64,000 nt of DNA from GM7GCV1 sp965221105. GTDB lineage: Bacteria > Pseudomonadota > Gammaproteobacteria > Pseudomonadales > GM7GCV1. Of this stretch, positions 8,740-17,534 are shown one piece after another. Location of the stretch: positions 868,001 through 932,000 of the forward strand of contig OZ244871.1 of NCBI GenBank assembly GCA_965221105.1. The letters are read 5' to 3'. How positions within the stretch are numbered: position 1 is the stretch's first letter; the number at the start of each line of letters is the position of its first letter. Under the pieces are notes generated by a model. That model had not been told where the DNA came from. It worked only from the letters and a program-made list of their open reading frames with translations, and searched no databases. Both the position numbers and the translations under genes were made by a program.

Positions 8740-8760
8740 CCCGGCACCAGGACTGCCGGG
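8740..8760. terminator. Possible bidirectional hairpin between dsbD and fur
   Basis: A perfect 7-bp stem, CCCGGCA/TGCCGGG with a 7-base loop, lies 17 bases after the dsbD stop and between two convergent genes. No T-run follows on either strand, so intrinsic termination is uncertain. Confidence 0.35.
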
Positions 8761-8808
8761 GCGTGTCAGGACTCGATGAAGTCTCGCAGGGCGGTGCTGG
8801 GGGGTAGC

Positions 8809-9219
8809 TCAGCTGCGCTTTGGCTTGACGTACAGTACCAGTGAATGCCCAACCAGTTCATAGCCCTTGGATGCCACCACTTCCTTCTGCAGTTCCTCGA
8901 TCTCGTCGTTGTGAAACTCAATAACCGTGCCGGTCTCGGTACATACCATGTGGTCATGATGCTCACCCCGGTTGATCTCAAAGAGCGCCTTTCCACCCTC
9001 AAAATTGTGGCGCAGTACAAGATCCGCCTGCTCGAACTGGGTCAGCACTCTGTAGACAGTAGCCAGTCCAGTCTGCTCTCCTTCCTCCAGAAGCCGCTGG
9101 TATATGTCCTCCGCGCTCAGGTGTCCATCTTCGGCATTTTCGAGCAGTTCAAGGATTTTTACACGCGGCATGGTGACCTTGAGGCCTGCCTTGCGCAGTT
9201 CACGATTTTCGTTGCCCAT
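8809..9219 (-). CDS. fur: Ferric uptake regulator Fur
   Basis: A 136-residue iron-responsive repressor. The N-terminal winged helix contains MPRVKILELLENAEDGHLSAEDIYQRLLEEGEQTGLATVYRVL. The dimerisation domain has the metal ligands HHDHMVC and later H/E positions (IEFHNDEIEE). The first Cys pair is reduced to a single Cys (VCTETG instead of CxxCG), as in Pseudomonas Fur, so the structural CxxC zinc site is absent. The start at MGNENRELRKAG is chosen from the family's usual N-terminus; the longer open frame adds non-homologous residues. It is divergent from bamE, the common gammaproteobacterial arrangement. Confidence 0.95.
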   Translation of the reverse strand: MGNENRELRKAGLKVTMPRVKILELLENAEDGHLSAEDIYQRLLEEGEQTGLATVYRVLTQFEQADLVLRHNFEGGKALFEINRGEHHDHMVCTETGTVIEFHNDEIEELQKEVVASKGYELVGHSLVLYVKPKRS

Positions 9220-9285
9220 ATGCGACTTCTTCTGAAACTCGGGTTCAAGTATTATGCGCGATACGCCATCGAATGGAACCCTCAA

Positions 9286-9633
9286 ATGAATTACAAGGCC
9301 CTGTTACTGGCCATATTTTTGCCCTTGCTCACCAGTTGCAGCGATTTCGCTTTCTTTCCCGGTATTCATACAGTCGATGTCCAGCAGGGTAACATCATCA
9401 ATCAGAGTATGGTGGACCAGTTGAAACCGGGCATGAGCAAGGCTCAGGTCCGGTTTGTGCTGGGAACGCCTTTGATCGCCGATACCTTTGACCAGGATCG
9501 GTGGGACTATTTCTATTCACTGGAGGACAGTGACGAAGAGGTGTCCACAGTGCAGTTCTCGGTGTTCTTCTTCGATGACCAGCTTGATTCGTTCGAGGGA
9601 AATCTCGCGCCCCTCAGCCAGGACGGCGGTTAG
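9286..9633 (+). CDS. bamE: Outer-membrane assembly lipoprotein BamE
   Basis: A 115-residue SmpA/OmlA-family lipoprotein of the BAM complex, which inserts beta-barrels into the outer membrane. The signal peptide ends in the lipobox LTSC. The conserved core reads GNIINQSMVDQLKPGMSKAQVRFVLGTPL and then DRWDYFYSLE. It is divergent from fur, leaving only 66 bases for both promoters. A longer in-frame reading frame exists upstream but would bury the signal peptide, so ATG 9286 is the start. Confidence 0.95.
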   Translation: MNYKALLLAIFLPLLTSCSDFAFFPGIHTVDVQQGNIINQSMVDQLKPGMSKAQVRFVLGTPLIADTFDQDRWDYFYSLEDSDEEVSTVQFSVFFFDDQLDSFEGNLAPLSQDGG

Positions 9634-9657
9634 TATTTCAGATGCCCACTAGCCGGA

Positions 9658-9990
9658 TCACCTTGCATCCTTGGCAGCGCGACGTTCTGCTGCCTCTGCA
9701 GCACGCTGCTTTCTGATCTCCTTGGGATCGGCAATCAGCGGACGATATATTTCCACGCGATCGCCTTCGTTCAATATATAGGCCTCTGGCCGCGGCATAC
9801 CCCTGGATCCGAGAGCATTTCCGAAAATGCCCTTGGGCGATCCGGCTACATCCAGGCCAGGAAATTCCCTGTCGATCCCGGACAATTCCGCAGCTTTGGC
9901 AGCCGTGGTCCCGACATCGACCTCAAGCGCGACAATTTTCTGCTTCCGGGGGGTGGCGTACGCCACCTCAACCCGTATTTTCTCGGTCAT
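9658..9990 (-). CDS. rnfH: RnfH family protein (UPF0125)
   Basis: A 110-residue ubiquitin-fold protein. The beta-grasp core reads IRVEVAYATPRKQKIVALEVDVGTTAAKAAELSGI and NEGDRVEIYRPLIADPKEIRKQRA, the classic RnfH ending. The start codon lies immediately next to the ratA stop, so the two form the usual ratA-rnfH couple and are translationally linked. Function is unknown; the family is named for its association with rnf operons. The C-terminal tail is Ala/Arg-rich. Confidence 0.93.
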   Translation of the reverse strand: MTEKIRVEVAYATPRKQKIVALEVDVGTTAAKAAELSGIDREFPGLDVAGSPKGIFGNALGSRGMPRPEAYILNEGDRVEIYRPLIADPKEIRKQRAAEAAERRAAKDAR

Positions 9991-10425
9991 CTAGCTGCTG
10001 CTCCCATATCTCCGCCGCGCTTCCGTGGCGATTGAATCGACCAGTGAATCCGCGGCCTCGCTGACGGCCTGTTCCAGTAGAGCCTGCAAAACGCCACCCA
10101 TTTCCAGATCCAATGTGAAACTCACCTTGCATCCAACATCACCCAGGGTCTGAATCTTCCACTGGCCACTCAGTGCCTCCATGGGGCCTTCGAGCAATTC
10201 GAGCCTGATGCCCCAAGGGGGATCCAGATGGTTACGCGATGTAAAGCTTCGCTGCCAGCCACCCCAGCGTATGTCCAGACGTGCCTCCATCACATCCTCG
10301 CCGCAATGCAGTATTTTTGACCCTGCACAACCGTCGAAATAGTCGGGATAAGACTCGATATCATTAATCACATCAAAAATCTGGTCCGCCCGGTGGGGCA
10401 GCAGGGCGGACTTGAAGACGTGCAT
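9991..10425 (-). CDS. ratA: RatA/COQ10-family START-like protein
   Basis: A 144-residue protein of the polyketide-cyclase/COQ10 fold. The sequence MHVFKSALLPHRADQIFDVINDIESYPDYF is diagnostic. In E. coli RatA was reported to block ribosome subunit joining; homologues of COQ10 bind ubiquinone and support respiration. Which role applies here cannot be told. The ATG at 10425 is preferred over the longer open frame because the family starts at this point. It sits after the sodium-dependent transporter and directly before rnfH. smpB, its frequent divergent partner, is not present. Confidence 0.88.
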   Translation of the reverse strand: MHVFKSALLPHRADQIFDVINDIESYPDYFDGCAGSKILHCGEDVMEARLDIRWGGWQRSFTSRNHLDPPWGIRLELLEGPMEALSGQWKIQTLGDVGCKVSFTLDLEMGGVLQALLEQAVSEAADSLVDSIATEARRRYGSSS

Positions 10426-10457
10426 TACCAAAACCGCTGGAGGAACCAGCTCGCCCT

Positions 10458-11816
10458 TCAGGAAAAGATGTTCATAGCGGCGATCACAAGGATCAGCAGC
10501 GGTGAGATCCACATCAGGACAGAGCGCCAGAGTGAAAAAACCCTGCCGCTGATATCCAGGGCACTGAGCAGTTCAGACTTGCGGCTGAGATGGCCGACAA
10601 AAACAGCCATGAGAACACCGCCAAGCGGCAACATAATATTGGCAGTCACATAGTCAGACAGTTCGAACCAATTGTGGCCGAACACCCTGGGGGCATCGCT
10701 CCAGATGTTAAATGACAGCGCTGAACCGACGCCAATGGCCCAACAGAGCGTGCCCAGCAAGAGCCCGGCCTGCAGCCGTGTGGCCCGACCCGTGTCGACC
10801 ATCCAGGCCACGGCTGGCTCGATCAGGGAAATAGCTGAAGTCCAGGCTGCGATTGATACCAGCGCAAAAAACAGGGTGCCAAAAAAAATGCCTGCCGGCA
10901 TGGATCCAAAGGCAACCGGCAGGCTCACAAACAGAAGACCCGCCCCCTGGGCAGGCTCAATATCCGGGCTGGCGAATACTATGGGGAATATGGCCATGCC
11001 GGCAACGAGCGCGACAGAGGTATCCATGATGGCTACCACCAGAACAGTTCTTGCGATGGGGGCATGCTCTGGCATGTAGGAGCCATATGCCATGATGGCA
11101 CCCATGCCAAGACTCAGCGTAAAGAACGCATGACCCAGGGCTTCCAACACCGAGTCCATTGACAGCCGACTGAAATCGAAGAAAAACAGGTACTCCAACG
11201 CCTGAGTGAATTCACCTTCCACTATGGAAAAACTCAACAGAATCAACAGGAGTACGAAGAGAACCGGCATCAGGATCTCCACTGCCTTGCCCAGCCCTCG
11301 GGTAACCCCTGTGATCACCACAGCCATGGTCATCACCATGAAGAAACTGTGCCAGCCAAGCAACACGTCCGGTCGCGCCAGGTGGCGGGCAAAGACCGCG
11401 TTTGATCCCGCTCCATCGACACCTGTAAAGGTACCCGCAAGCATCTTGGGCAGATAGGCCAGAGCCCAACCTGCCACGACGCTGTAGTAGGACAGGATTA
11501 CGACACCCGCCACTACACCCATGGCACCAAGCCAACGCCAGTGGTGCGACAGACCCGACTCGGCGGCAAGTTTCTGCACTGCCAGCACGGGGGAGGTGCG
11601 GGCCCGTTTGCCCATATATACCTCAGCGATCATCACCGGTATACCTGCCAGAAGTATGCAGATCAGATAGAGAGCGACAAAGGCACCACCACCGTTCTCA
11701 CCGGTGATGTAGGGGAATTTCCAGATATTCCCCAAACCGACAGCGGAACCTGTAGCAGCCAGGATAAAGGTCAGCCTGTTGGACCAGGTCGCCCGAGGCA
11801 CTGTGCGTGTCGACAT
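10458..11816 (-). CDS. Sodium-dependent transporter of the neurotransmitter:sodium symporter family
   Basis: A 452-residue membrane protein of the LeuT/SNF family. The N-terminal sodium site and unwound TM1 are clear in WSNRLTFILAATGSAVGLGNIWKFPY, followed by GENGGGAFVALYLICILLAGIPVMIAE. About 11-12 hydrophobic spans can be counted. Bacterial members import amino acids or related small molecules with sodium; the substrate is unknown. The start at MSTRTVPRATWSNR is taken from the family. It ends 32 bases before ratA on the same strand, so read-through is possible. Confidence 0.92.
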   Translation of the reverse strand: MSTRTVPRATWSNRLTFILAATGSAVGLGNIWKFPYITGENGGGAFVALYLICILLAGIPVMIAEVYMGKRARTSPVLAVQKLAAESGLSHHWRWLGAMGVVAGVVILSYYSVVAGWALAYLPKMLAGTFTGVDGAGSNAVFARHLARPDVLLGWHSFFMVMTMAVVITGVTRGLGKAVEILMPVLFVLLLILLSFSIVEGEFTQALEYLFFFDFSRLSMDSVLEALGHAFFTLSLGMGAIMAYGSYMPEHAPIARTVLVVAIMDTSVALVAGMAIFPIVFASPDIEPAQGAGLLFVSLPVAFGSMPAGIFFGTLFFALVSIAAWTSAISLIEPAVAWMVDTGRATRLQAGLLLGTLCWAIGVGSALSFNIWSDAPRVFGHNWFELSDYVTANIMLPLGGVLMAVFVGHLSRKSELLSALDISGRVFSLWRSVLMWISPLLILVIAAMNIFS

Positions 11817-11919
11817 GAGTTCTCCCGTCTGTCGTGGTGTTGTGTTTCCTGAAAGAATACCAGCGACTGGTCGCACTGCGCGAGCAGTCCCGGATCAAAC
11901 CCCTCATACCATGACGTGA

Positions 11920-13212
11920 TCAGTCGAACGGATGGTGGAGAAGAATGGTTTCCTCCCGGTCCGGTCCGGTCGATACGATATCCACCCGCGCCCCCGTCAG
12001 TGCCTCAATCCGTCTCACATAGTTTCTGGCCGCATCCGGAAGCGCCGCCCAGCTGCGCACACCCAAAGTACTTTCACTCCAACCGGAGAGCTCTTCATAG
12101 ACGGGATTGAGGTCATTGAGGTCTTCACTGTCGCTCGGCACTCCAATTGTCTGGCCGTCAGCTGACTGGTACGCCACACATATCTTGACCGTTTCCAGAC
12201 CATCCAGAACATCCAGCTTGGTGATGCAGAGCCCCGAAATACTGTTGATATTCACGGCCTGGCGAAGTGCAACCGCGTCAAACCAGCCAGTGCGCCGTGT
12301 CCTGCCGGTCGTGGTACCAAATTCCTGCCCCTTGCTGACCAGGTGTCCTCCAATCTCGCAAAAAAGCTCGGTGGGAAATGGTCCTGAACCAACCCGGGTG
12401 GTGTAGGCCTTGGTGATACCCATGACATAGTCGAGGTCAAGCGGGCCCAGACCGGTTCCTGTAGAGGCACCCCCGGCCGTGGTATTTGAGGACGTGACAA
12501 ATGGATAGGTGCCGTGATCTATATCCAGCAGGGTACCCTGCGCCCCCTCAAACAGAACGTTTTGCCCATTCTCCCGCGCGCCGCAGAGCATCTCGGTGAC
12601 ATTGTCAGCCATGGGCAGCAACACCTCCGCCCAGTCCGATGCCATGTTCATGATCTCATCATAGTTCACCGGGTCGGCACTGTAATAGCTGTTCAGCATA
12701 AAGTTGTGGTAGTCCAGCACAGGCTTCAGGCGCTCGCTGAATCTCTCCAGATTGGTCAGATCACCAAAACGCAACCCACGACGTGCCACCTTGTCCTCAT
12801 ATGCAGGTCCGATCCCCCGTCCGGTGGTCCCGATCTTGTTGTCGCCCCTGGCTGCCTCGCGTGCCAGATCCAGGGAGATGTGATATGGCAGAATCAGTGG
12901 GCAAGCGGGACTGATTCTCAAGCGAGCCCGAACATCAATGCCCTGCTCCTCCAGCATGGCTATCTCCTTGAGCAGTGCATCGGGAGCTAGCACGACCCCG
13001 TTGCCAATAAGGCAGTTGACACCGTCCCTGAGGATGCCCGAGGGAATCAGGTGAAGCGCCGTCTTCTTGCCATCAATGACCAGGGTGTGACCGGCATTGT
13101 GCCCTCCCTGAAACCGGGTCACATATGATGCCTTTTCGGTCAGCAGATCGACGATCTTTCCCTTGCCCTCGTCACCCCACTGGGTGCCGAGAATCACTAC
13201 GTTTTTACCCAT
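11920..13212 (-). CDS. purA: Adenylosuccinate synthetase
   Basis: A 430-residue GTP-dependent enzyme that joins IMP and aspartate in AMP synthesis. The N-terminus VVILGTQWGDEGKGKIVDLL holds the P-loop-like GDEGKGK and catalytic Asp. GGHNAGHT supplies the catalytic His, and TTGRTRRTGWFDAVALRQAVNINSISG is the GTP/IMP loop. It is complete and of normal length, in contrast to the truncated homologue at 53.3 kb. It lies 15 bases after hisZ in the conserved hisZ-purA order. Confidence 0.98.
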   Translation of the reverse strand: MGKNVVILGTQWGDEGKGKIVDLLTEKASYVTRFQGGHNAGHTLVIDGKKTALHLIPSGILRDGVNCLIGNGVVLAPDALLKEIAMLEEQGIDVRARLRISPACPLILPYHISLDLAREAARGDNKIGTTGRGIGPAYEDKVARRGLRFGDLTNLERFSERLKPVLDYHNFMLNSYYSADPVNYDEIMNMASDWAEVLLPMADNVTEMLCGARENGQNVLFEGAQGTLLDIDHGTYPFVTSSNTTAGGASTGTGLGPLDLDYVMGITKAYTTRVGSGPFPTELFCEIGGHLVSKGQEFGTTTGRTRRTGWFDAVALRQAVNINSISGLCITKLDVLDGLETVKICVAYQSADGQTIGVPSDSEDLNDLNPVYEELSGWSESTLGVRSWAALPDAARNYVRRIEALTGARVDIVSTGPDREETILLHHPFD

Positions 13213-13227
13213 GCATATGGCAGCGTG

Positions 13228-14424
13228 TTATGTGAAGTCGACAAGCACCCAGGAACCCTCTCGCTCGATTAGCTGCTGCTCACAGGTGTATTCGGAGCGG
13301 TAGGGTTCCTCGGTCGCATAACCGAGCTGCACGCGATAACCCTGTTCGCGCAGTTCCCCAACCCGATTCCAGAAAGCACGCCTCGATGCCCCAATAGCGG
13401 GCACAGCTGCGTAGATCGCCTGGGGCCTTGACTGCTCGGTTTTCATAAGGCTCGCCAGCACACGCAAGTCAGCACTGAAGCCAGTTGCAGGACGCGACCG
13501 GCCAAAGGCGGCACCGACTTCGTTATAGCGCCCACCGTTTGCAACCATCACCGGCACATCGTCCAGTTCACAATAGGCCCTGAAGATCAGTCCCGAATGA
13601 TAGTCACTGACATGAATTTCACCCGGATTGAAGAACAGCCTGACCTGCGGATACATACCTCCGATACGATCAGCCAGCAGCGCCATTTCATCCAGAGACT
13701 GCACGATCAGCGCATCCTGGGAAAACAGTCTGCCAGCCTCCTCCAGAATGGACACACCCCCCATGAGCCGGGGCAGGTGCCCAAGTTTTTTGGCAGTCGC
13801 GGAATCGATTCCCGAGCGATCCAGGCAGCTGTCCAGTTCGGGCAGGCGCTTGGTACCGATCAGTTGCAGCAGCAGTTCCGAATCCAGACCGGCCATCTGC
13901 GCTTTTTCCTCCACCCACGAACGCACGGACTGGTGTGATACCTCCAGGGTAACGCCCTGGTTGTGCGCTGTCTCCAGCGCGGTCAGCATCAGCGCGACAA
14001 TTTCAAAATCCGCATCAATCTCGTCAACGCCAAAGAGCTCTGCGCCGACCTGAATTGGTGCCCGATGGGCATGTGCACCTTGCGGATTGGCCCGCACGAC
14101 GGTGCCAGCATAGCAGAGCCTGTTGGCACCCAGGTATCCGAGGCTGTGAGCATCAATCCTGGCGACCTGTGGCGAAATATCCGCACGCAGACCAAGAGTT
14201 TGTCCCGACTGGCTGTCACTGAACTGAAATGTCTGCTGATCGAGATTCTCGCCCAGACCGGTCAGGAGGGAGTCAGTAAACTCCACTATTGGAGGGATCG
14301 CCAGATCGTATCCCCAAGCGTCAAACAGATCCAGCAGCTTGCGTCTCAGGGCTTCAAGCGCCCGGGCATCATCGGCGACAAGTTCATCAATTCCGTTGGG
14401 CAGCAACCACCGATTTTTGGCCAT
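13228..14424 (-). CDS. hisZ: ATP phosphoribosyltransferase regulatory subunit HisZ
   Basis: A 398-residue HisRS-like paralogue that lacks tRNA charging and acts as the regulatory partner of short-form HisG in the first step of histidine synthesis. Visible are the class-II synthetase core (MAKNRWLLPNGIDELV, GLRADISPQVARIDAHS) and ANGGRYNEVGAAFGRSRPATGFSADLR near the C-terminus. hisG is not in the window. It lies between the DUF2065 gene and purA, a common gammaproteobacterial order. Confidence 0.95.
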   Translation of the reverse strand: MAKNRWLLPNGIDELVADDARALEALRRKLLDLFDAWGYDLAIPPIVEFTDSLLTGLGENLDQQTFQFSDSQSGQTLGLRADISPQVARIDAHSLGYLGANRLCYAGTVVRANPQGAHAHRAPIQVGAELFGVDEIDADFEIVALMLTALETAHNQGVTLEVSHQSVRSWVEEKAQMAGLDSELLLQLIGTKRLPELDSCLDRSGIDSATAKKLGHLPRLMGGVSILEEAGRLFSQDALIVQSLDEMALLADRIGGMYPQVRLFFNPGEIHVSDYHSGLIFRAYCELDDVPVMVANGGRYNEVGAAFGRSRPATGFSADLRVLASLMKTEQSRPQAIYAAVPAIGASRRAFWNRVGELREQGYRVQLGYATEEPYRSEYTCEQQLIEREGSWVLVDFT

Positions 14425-14435
14425 GATCAGGACAC

Positions 14436-14627
14436 TTACAGAAGGTACAGAAAAAAGAGGCCCAAGAGCATCGAGATCAGGCCTGCCAGGCGCAGGGCGC
14501 GGTCATCCGTCCGGGACACCAGATCCAGCATGGAACGCCATCGGCCCGGGTATAAAAACGGCATGATCCCCTCAATTATCAGCAGCAGGCAGAATGCACG
14601 CGCCAGCTCAACCCAGATTGTGTCCAC
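14436..14627 (-). CDS. DUF2065 family small membrane protein
   Basis: Sixty-three residues with two hydrophobic spans (ELARAFCLLLIIEGIMPFLYP and ALRLAGLISMLLGLFFLYLL) around a charged loop containing RWRSML. This is the DUF2065/YjeT pattern found between hflC and hisZ or purA in gammaproteobacteria. A GTG start at 14627 is chosen because GGGAG lies 8 bases upstream and family members begin here; the longer frame has no homology. Function is unknown. Confidence 0.88.
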   Translation of the reverse strand: MDTIWVELARAFCLLLIIEGIMPFLYPGRWRSMLDLVSRTDDRALRLAGLISMLLGLFFLYLL

Positions 14628-14647
14628 GCTTGACTCCCGACGTTCAG

Positions 14648-14688
14648 GCACAATCATTGTGCACAAAAAAGCCGGAGTTCTCCCCGGC
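14648..14688 (-). terminator. Intrinsic terminator plus adjacent inverted repeat upstream of DUF2065
   Basis: On the minus strand GCCGGGG-agaa-CTCCGGC (14688-14671, 7 bp with one G-U pair) is followed by six T: a good rho-independent terminator for transcription coming from the hfl side. Immediately after it lies the inverted repeat GCACAAT-c-ATTGTGC (14648-14662), a possible operator for the DUF2065-hisZ-purA unit. Confidence 0.7.
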
Positions 14689-15043
14689 CTGGGGATTCTA
14701 TCACGGCGAATCCACACACCGATAGCCTGCCTGCCTGGGCACATAAGCCTGAAGCAGTGTTCTTGCATCGGAGCGGTATAGTTGATCGAGACAGTGCTGT
14801 TGCCTGCAGCAAAGAATCGCAGCCCTGCACGCCCGATTGGTCTTGTTTTAAATGCGTTGATCACCCGGCATCTCTCTCAAGGGCGTATCCTGGGGTAGGA
14901 CTGGGGCACGCCCTGGATCGCCGTCCCTGGTGAAGCCAAAAGTGAGTGCGGGTTTTTCGGATTCCCGAAGTCTGGTCAGGGTCCTCATCTTGGAGGGTGA
15001 CTCTGAACAACCTGGTTAAAGGAGCACATTGCACTCTGTCTGT

Positions 15044-15249
15044 TCAAGCAGGCGAGTAAGGATCGACCACTATTCCATCCGCCTTTGAACGCATGCGAAT
15101 CACATCATGCCAAGCCTGCATTTTCAACAACAAATCCATGCTTGCACCGAACCACTTTTCGAAACGCAGGGCCATCTCCGGGAAATGCTCAGACGCAGTT
15201 CCCCAATCACCTCATCACGAATGAAGAATCCGGGATGGGAAGGGGTCAT
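15044..15249 (-). pseudogene. higA-like antitoxin remnant
   Basis: On the minus strand an ATG at 15249 opens MTPSHPGFFIRDEVIGELRLS, the usual HigA start (MTPxHPGExLRE). After about 21 residues the frame jumps and continues as PEMALRFEKWFGASMDLLLKMQAWHDV, the HigA C-terminus (SPEMALRLEKAFG...W). The HTH helices between the two parts are deleted and the frame is broken, so it is dead. The HigB remnant lies immediately upstream, in the normal higB-higA order. Confidence 0.75.
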
Positions 15250-15275
15250 TGCCACTTTGAGGGGTTTATCGCTGA

Positions 15276-15362
15276 TCAGTGGCAGTCCTCGAGGTTCAAC
15301 CGTTCAATCGCGCCGTCATTTTCTTGAAACGTGATTCGCCAGCTGCCGGACACCGAAATACT
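15276..15362 (-). pseudogene. higB-like toxin remnant
   Basis: The minus strand reads SVSGSWRITFQENDGAIERL followed by NLEDCH and a stop. This matches the C-terminus of HigB/RelE-fold toxins (SIRVNxQWRIxFxW...VEIVDYH). The N-terminal two thirds are missing; a stop lies directly upstream in frame. It ends 26 bases before the higA remnant begins. The rest of 14690-15400 holds nothing else I can identify. Confidence 0.7.
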
Positions 15363-15400
15363 TCAGTCATCCTCTCGGTCTCCAGAAAGCCGGGGGTCAG

Positions 15401-16273
15401 TCAGCTGCCCTCGGCTTCGTTTAAATAGCGAAAAAAGTCACTGTCCGGCTCAATCACCAGAAGGTCTTCGCGGCTGCCAAAACTCTGCCGGTACGCCTCA
15501 AGGCTGCGCACAAACCTGAAAAACTCCGGATCCTTGTTGAAGGCGGTCGCGTAGATGGCCGCTGCCTCGGCATCACCCTGGCCCCGGATTTCCTCAGACT
15601 CGCGGTAGGCTTCAGCCTCAATCAGAACCTTCTGCCGATCGGCATCAGCCCTGATCTTGGTGGCCTCTTCCTCACCCTGAGAGCGGAATTCCCGCGCAAG
15701 TTTCTCCCGCTCTGCCCGCATCCGGCGATAGACATCATCGCTGATTTCCTCGGGCAGATCGATGCGCTTGACGCGGACATCGAGTACCTCAATGCCCAGA
15801 CTCTCCTTGACAGTGGTGTTGAGTTCCTGGGTCAGTTTCTCCATCAGGATATCGCGTTCGCCCGATACAACTTCGTTGAGCGTGCGTGTACCGAATTCGT
15901 TGCGAAGTCCGTCGTTGATCCTTGCAGCCAGTCGGTTTCTGGCAGTAAATTCGTCCCCGCCTGTCGCACGGTAGTAGTTACCCACATCAGACACCCGGTA
16001 CTTGGCGTAGGAATCCACGATCAGGCGCTTTTTCTGGACGGTATAGAAACTCTCTGGAGGTGCATCCACAGTCAGCACACGAGCATCAAACTTGCGGATA
16101 TCATCCACAAAGGGCAGCTTGATATGCAGGCCAGGAGGAATGTCTTCAGCAATCAGGGCACCGAAGCGAAGCTGGACTGCCTTTTCCTTCTCATTCACCC
16201 GGTAGAGAGTGACCGAAGCCGCCAGAGCGACTATCGCCAGCGCAACCAGCGCAATATAGCCTTTGTTTTTCAT
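15401..16273 (-). CDS. hflC: Protease modulator HflC
   Basis: A 290-residue SPFH/Band-7 membrane protein that forms the HflKC cage around FtsH and restrains its access to membrane substrates. One N-terminal span (YIALVALAIVALAASVTLY) is followed by the Band-7 domain with FGALIAEDIPPGLHIKLPF and a long charged helix (REKLAREFRSQGEEEATKIRADADRQ). Its ATG overlaps the hflK stop (TAATG), so it is translationally coupled. The C-terminus is standard (SFGSREDLLVIEPDSDFFRYL). Confidence 0.96.
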   Translation of the reverse strand: MKNKGYIALVALAIVALAASVTLYRVNEKEKAVQLRFGALIAEDIPPGLHIKLPFVDDIRKFDARVLTVDAPPESFYTVQKKRLIVDSYAKYRVSDVGNYYRATGGDEFTARNRLAARINDGLRNEFGTRTLNEVVSGERDILMEKLTQELNTTVKESLGIEVLDVRVKRIDLPEEISDDVYRRMRAEREKLAREFRSQGEEEATKIRADADRQKVLIEAEAYRESEEIRGQGDAEAAAIYATAFNKDPEFFRFVRSLEAYRQSFGSREDLLVIEPDSDFFRYLNEAEGS

Positions 16274-17412
16274 TATCTGACCCTCTGAATGTTGCCAATT
16301 CGCTGCTGCACCTCGCGCAGCACATCGTTCACCAGTTGCTCGCGGTCAAAGCCGGTCTCCGAATCTGCATTCGAGTCCGACCTGCGCAACTGGTCTAACG
16401 GGAGATACATCATGTTGTTGCCACCTTCGACATCAACCATCACCTTGGAACTGTTTTGCATCACTTCCTGTACTGCGCCTATATACAGCCTGTCGCGGGT
16501 GACTTCAGGAGCACGCTTGTATTCAGCGAAGAGCTGTTCGAAGCGTGCTGCTTCACCCTGGGCTCTGGCAATCAGCTCTCCCTTGTAGGCATTGGCTTCC
16601 TCAATCATGCGCTGAGCCTGCCCACGTGCCTGCGGCAGCACGCCGTTTCGATAGGCCTCTGCCTGGTCAATCAGGCGGTCCTTGTCCTGTTCAGCGGCAT
16701 TGACGTCATCAAAGGCGTCATTGACCTGGGCTGGGGGCTCGCCGCGTTGCAGGGTTACGTCAATCACATTGACACCGGTGCGATAGTCGTCCAGATAGGC
16801 CTGAAGTCTCAGTTCGACTTCGTCTGCCATCTGGGAGCGCCCTTCACTGAGCACTTCCTCAAGCAGCGTGCTGCCGACAACATGGCGGATTGCGCTGTCA
16901 GTGGCCTGCTCCAGCGTTTTGATGGGATCGCGGACATTGAGCACATAATCCCTGATGTCCTTGATGTTGTACTGGACGGTCAGAGGCACCTGGACGATAT
17001 TCTCGTCCTGAGTCAGCATCAGGCTGTTGGTTCCCGCTGCCGTGTACTGGCGCTCTTCGGTGACCCGCTCAACCTCAACCGTATCAATCAGGTAGGGATT
17101 GAAACTCAGGCCCGGGTCCAGAACTTTGTGAAACTTACCGAAGCGCATGACGACGCCGCGTTCTTTCTCATCCAGCACATAGAAACTCGAGAACAGCCAG
17201 GCTGCTGCAAGCAGGCCCAGAATAATGGACACGGGGAACGCTGATCTATTGCCGCTGGAACCATTGGCTCCCGAGTTCCTACCCTTTCCGCCAAACAGCC
17301 TTTCGAAGGCCAGGCGTACTTTCTTGATCAGATCGTCGAGATCAGGCGGGCCTTCTCCGTTGCGCTTTCCCCAGGGATCGCGGTTGCCGCCGCCAGGTTC
17401 ATTCCAGGCCAT
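16273..17412 (-). CDS. hflK: FtsH protease activity modulator HflK
   Basis: A 379-residue partner of HflC. The Gly/Pro-rich cytosolic N-terminus (MAWNEPGGGNRDPWG) and basic stretch are followed by one span (SIILGLLAAAWLFSSFYVL) and a Band-7 domain (ERGVVMRFGKFHKVLDPGLSFNPY). The coiled region includes QGEAARFEQLFAEYKRAPEVTRDRLYI. It is first in the hflK-hflC pair and lies 122 bases after hflX, so it may have its own promoter as well as read-through. Confidence 0.96.
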   Translation of the reverse strand: MAWNEPGGGNRDPWGKRNGEGPPDLDDLIKKVRLAFERLFGGKGRNSGANGSSGNRSAFPVSIILGLLAAAWLFSSFYVLDEKERGVVMRFGKFHKVLDPGLSFNPYLIDTVEVERVTEERQYTAAGTNSLMLTQDENIVQVPLTVQYNIKDIRDYVLNVRDPIKTLEQATDSAIRHVVGSTLLEEVLSEGRSQMADEVELRLQAYLDDYRTGVNVIDVTLQRGEPPAQVNDAFDDVNAAEQDKDRLIDQAEAYRNGVLPQARGQAQRMIEEANAYKGELIARAQGEAARFEQLFAEYKRAPEVTRDRLYIGAVQEVMQNSSKVMVDVEGGNNMMYLPLDQLRRSDSNADSETGFDREQLVNDVLREVQQRIGNIQRVR

Positions 17413-17534
17413 GTAAGACTCCGTATGCTGAAGTTGGGTTATGAGTTGAACACTGCATGCTGTGCCACGAAAGTGCGGATTCTAATTCGAATCAGGCTCG
17501 CTTTCACCTGCAATGTCACAAAACAGTGAACTGC

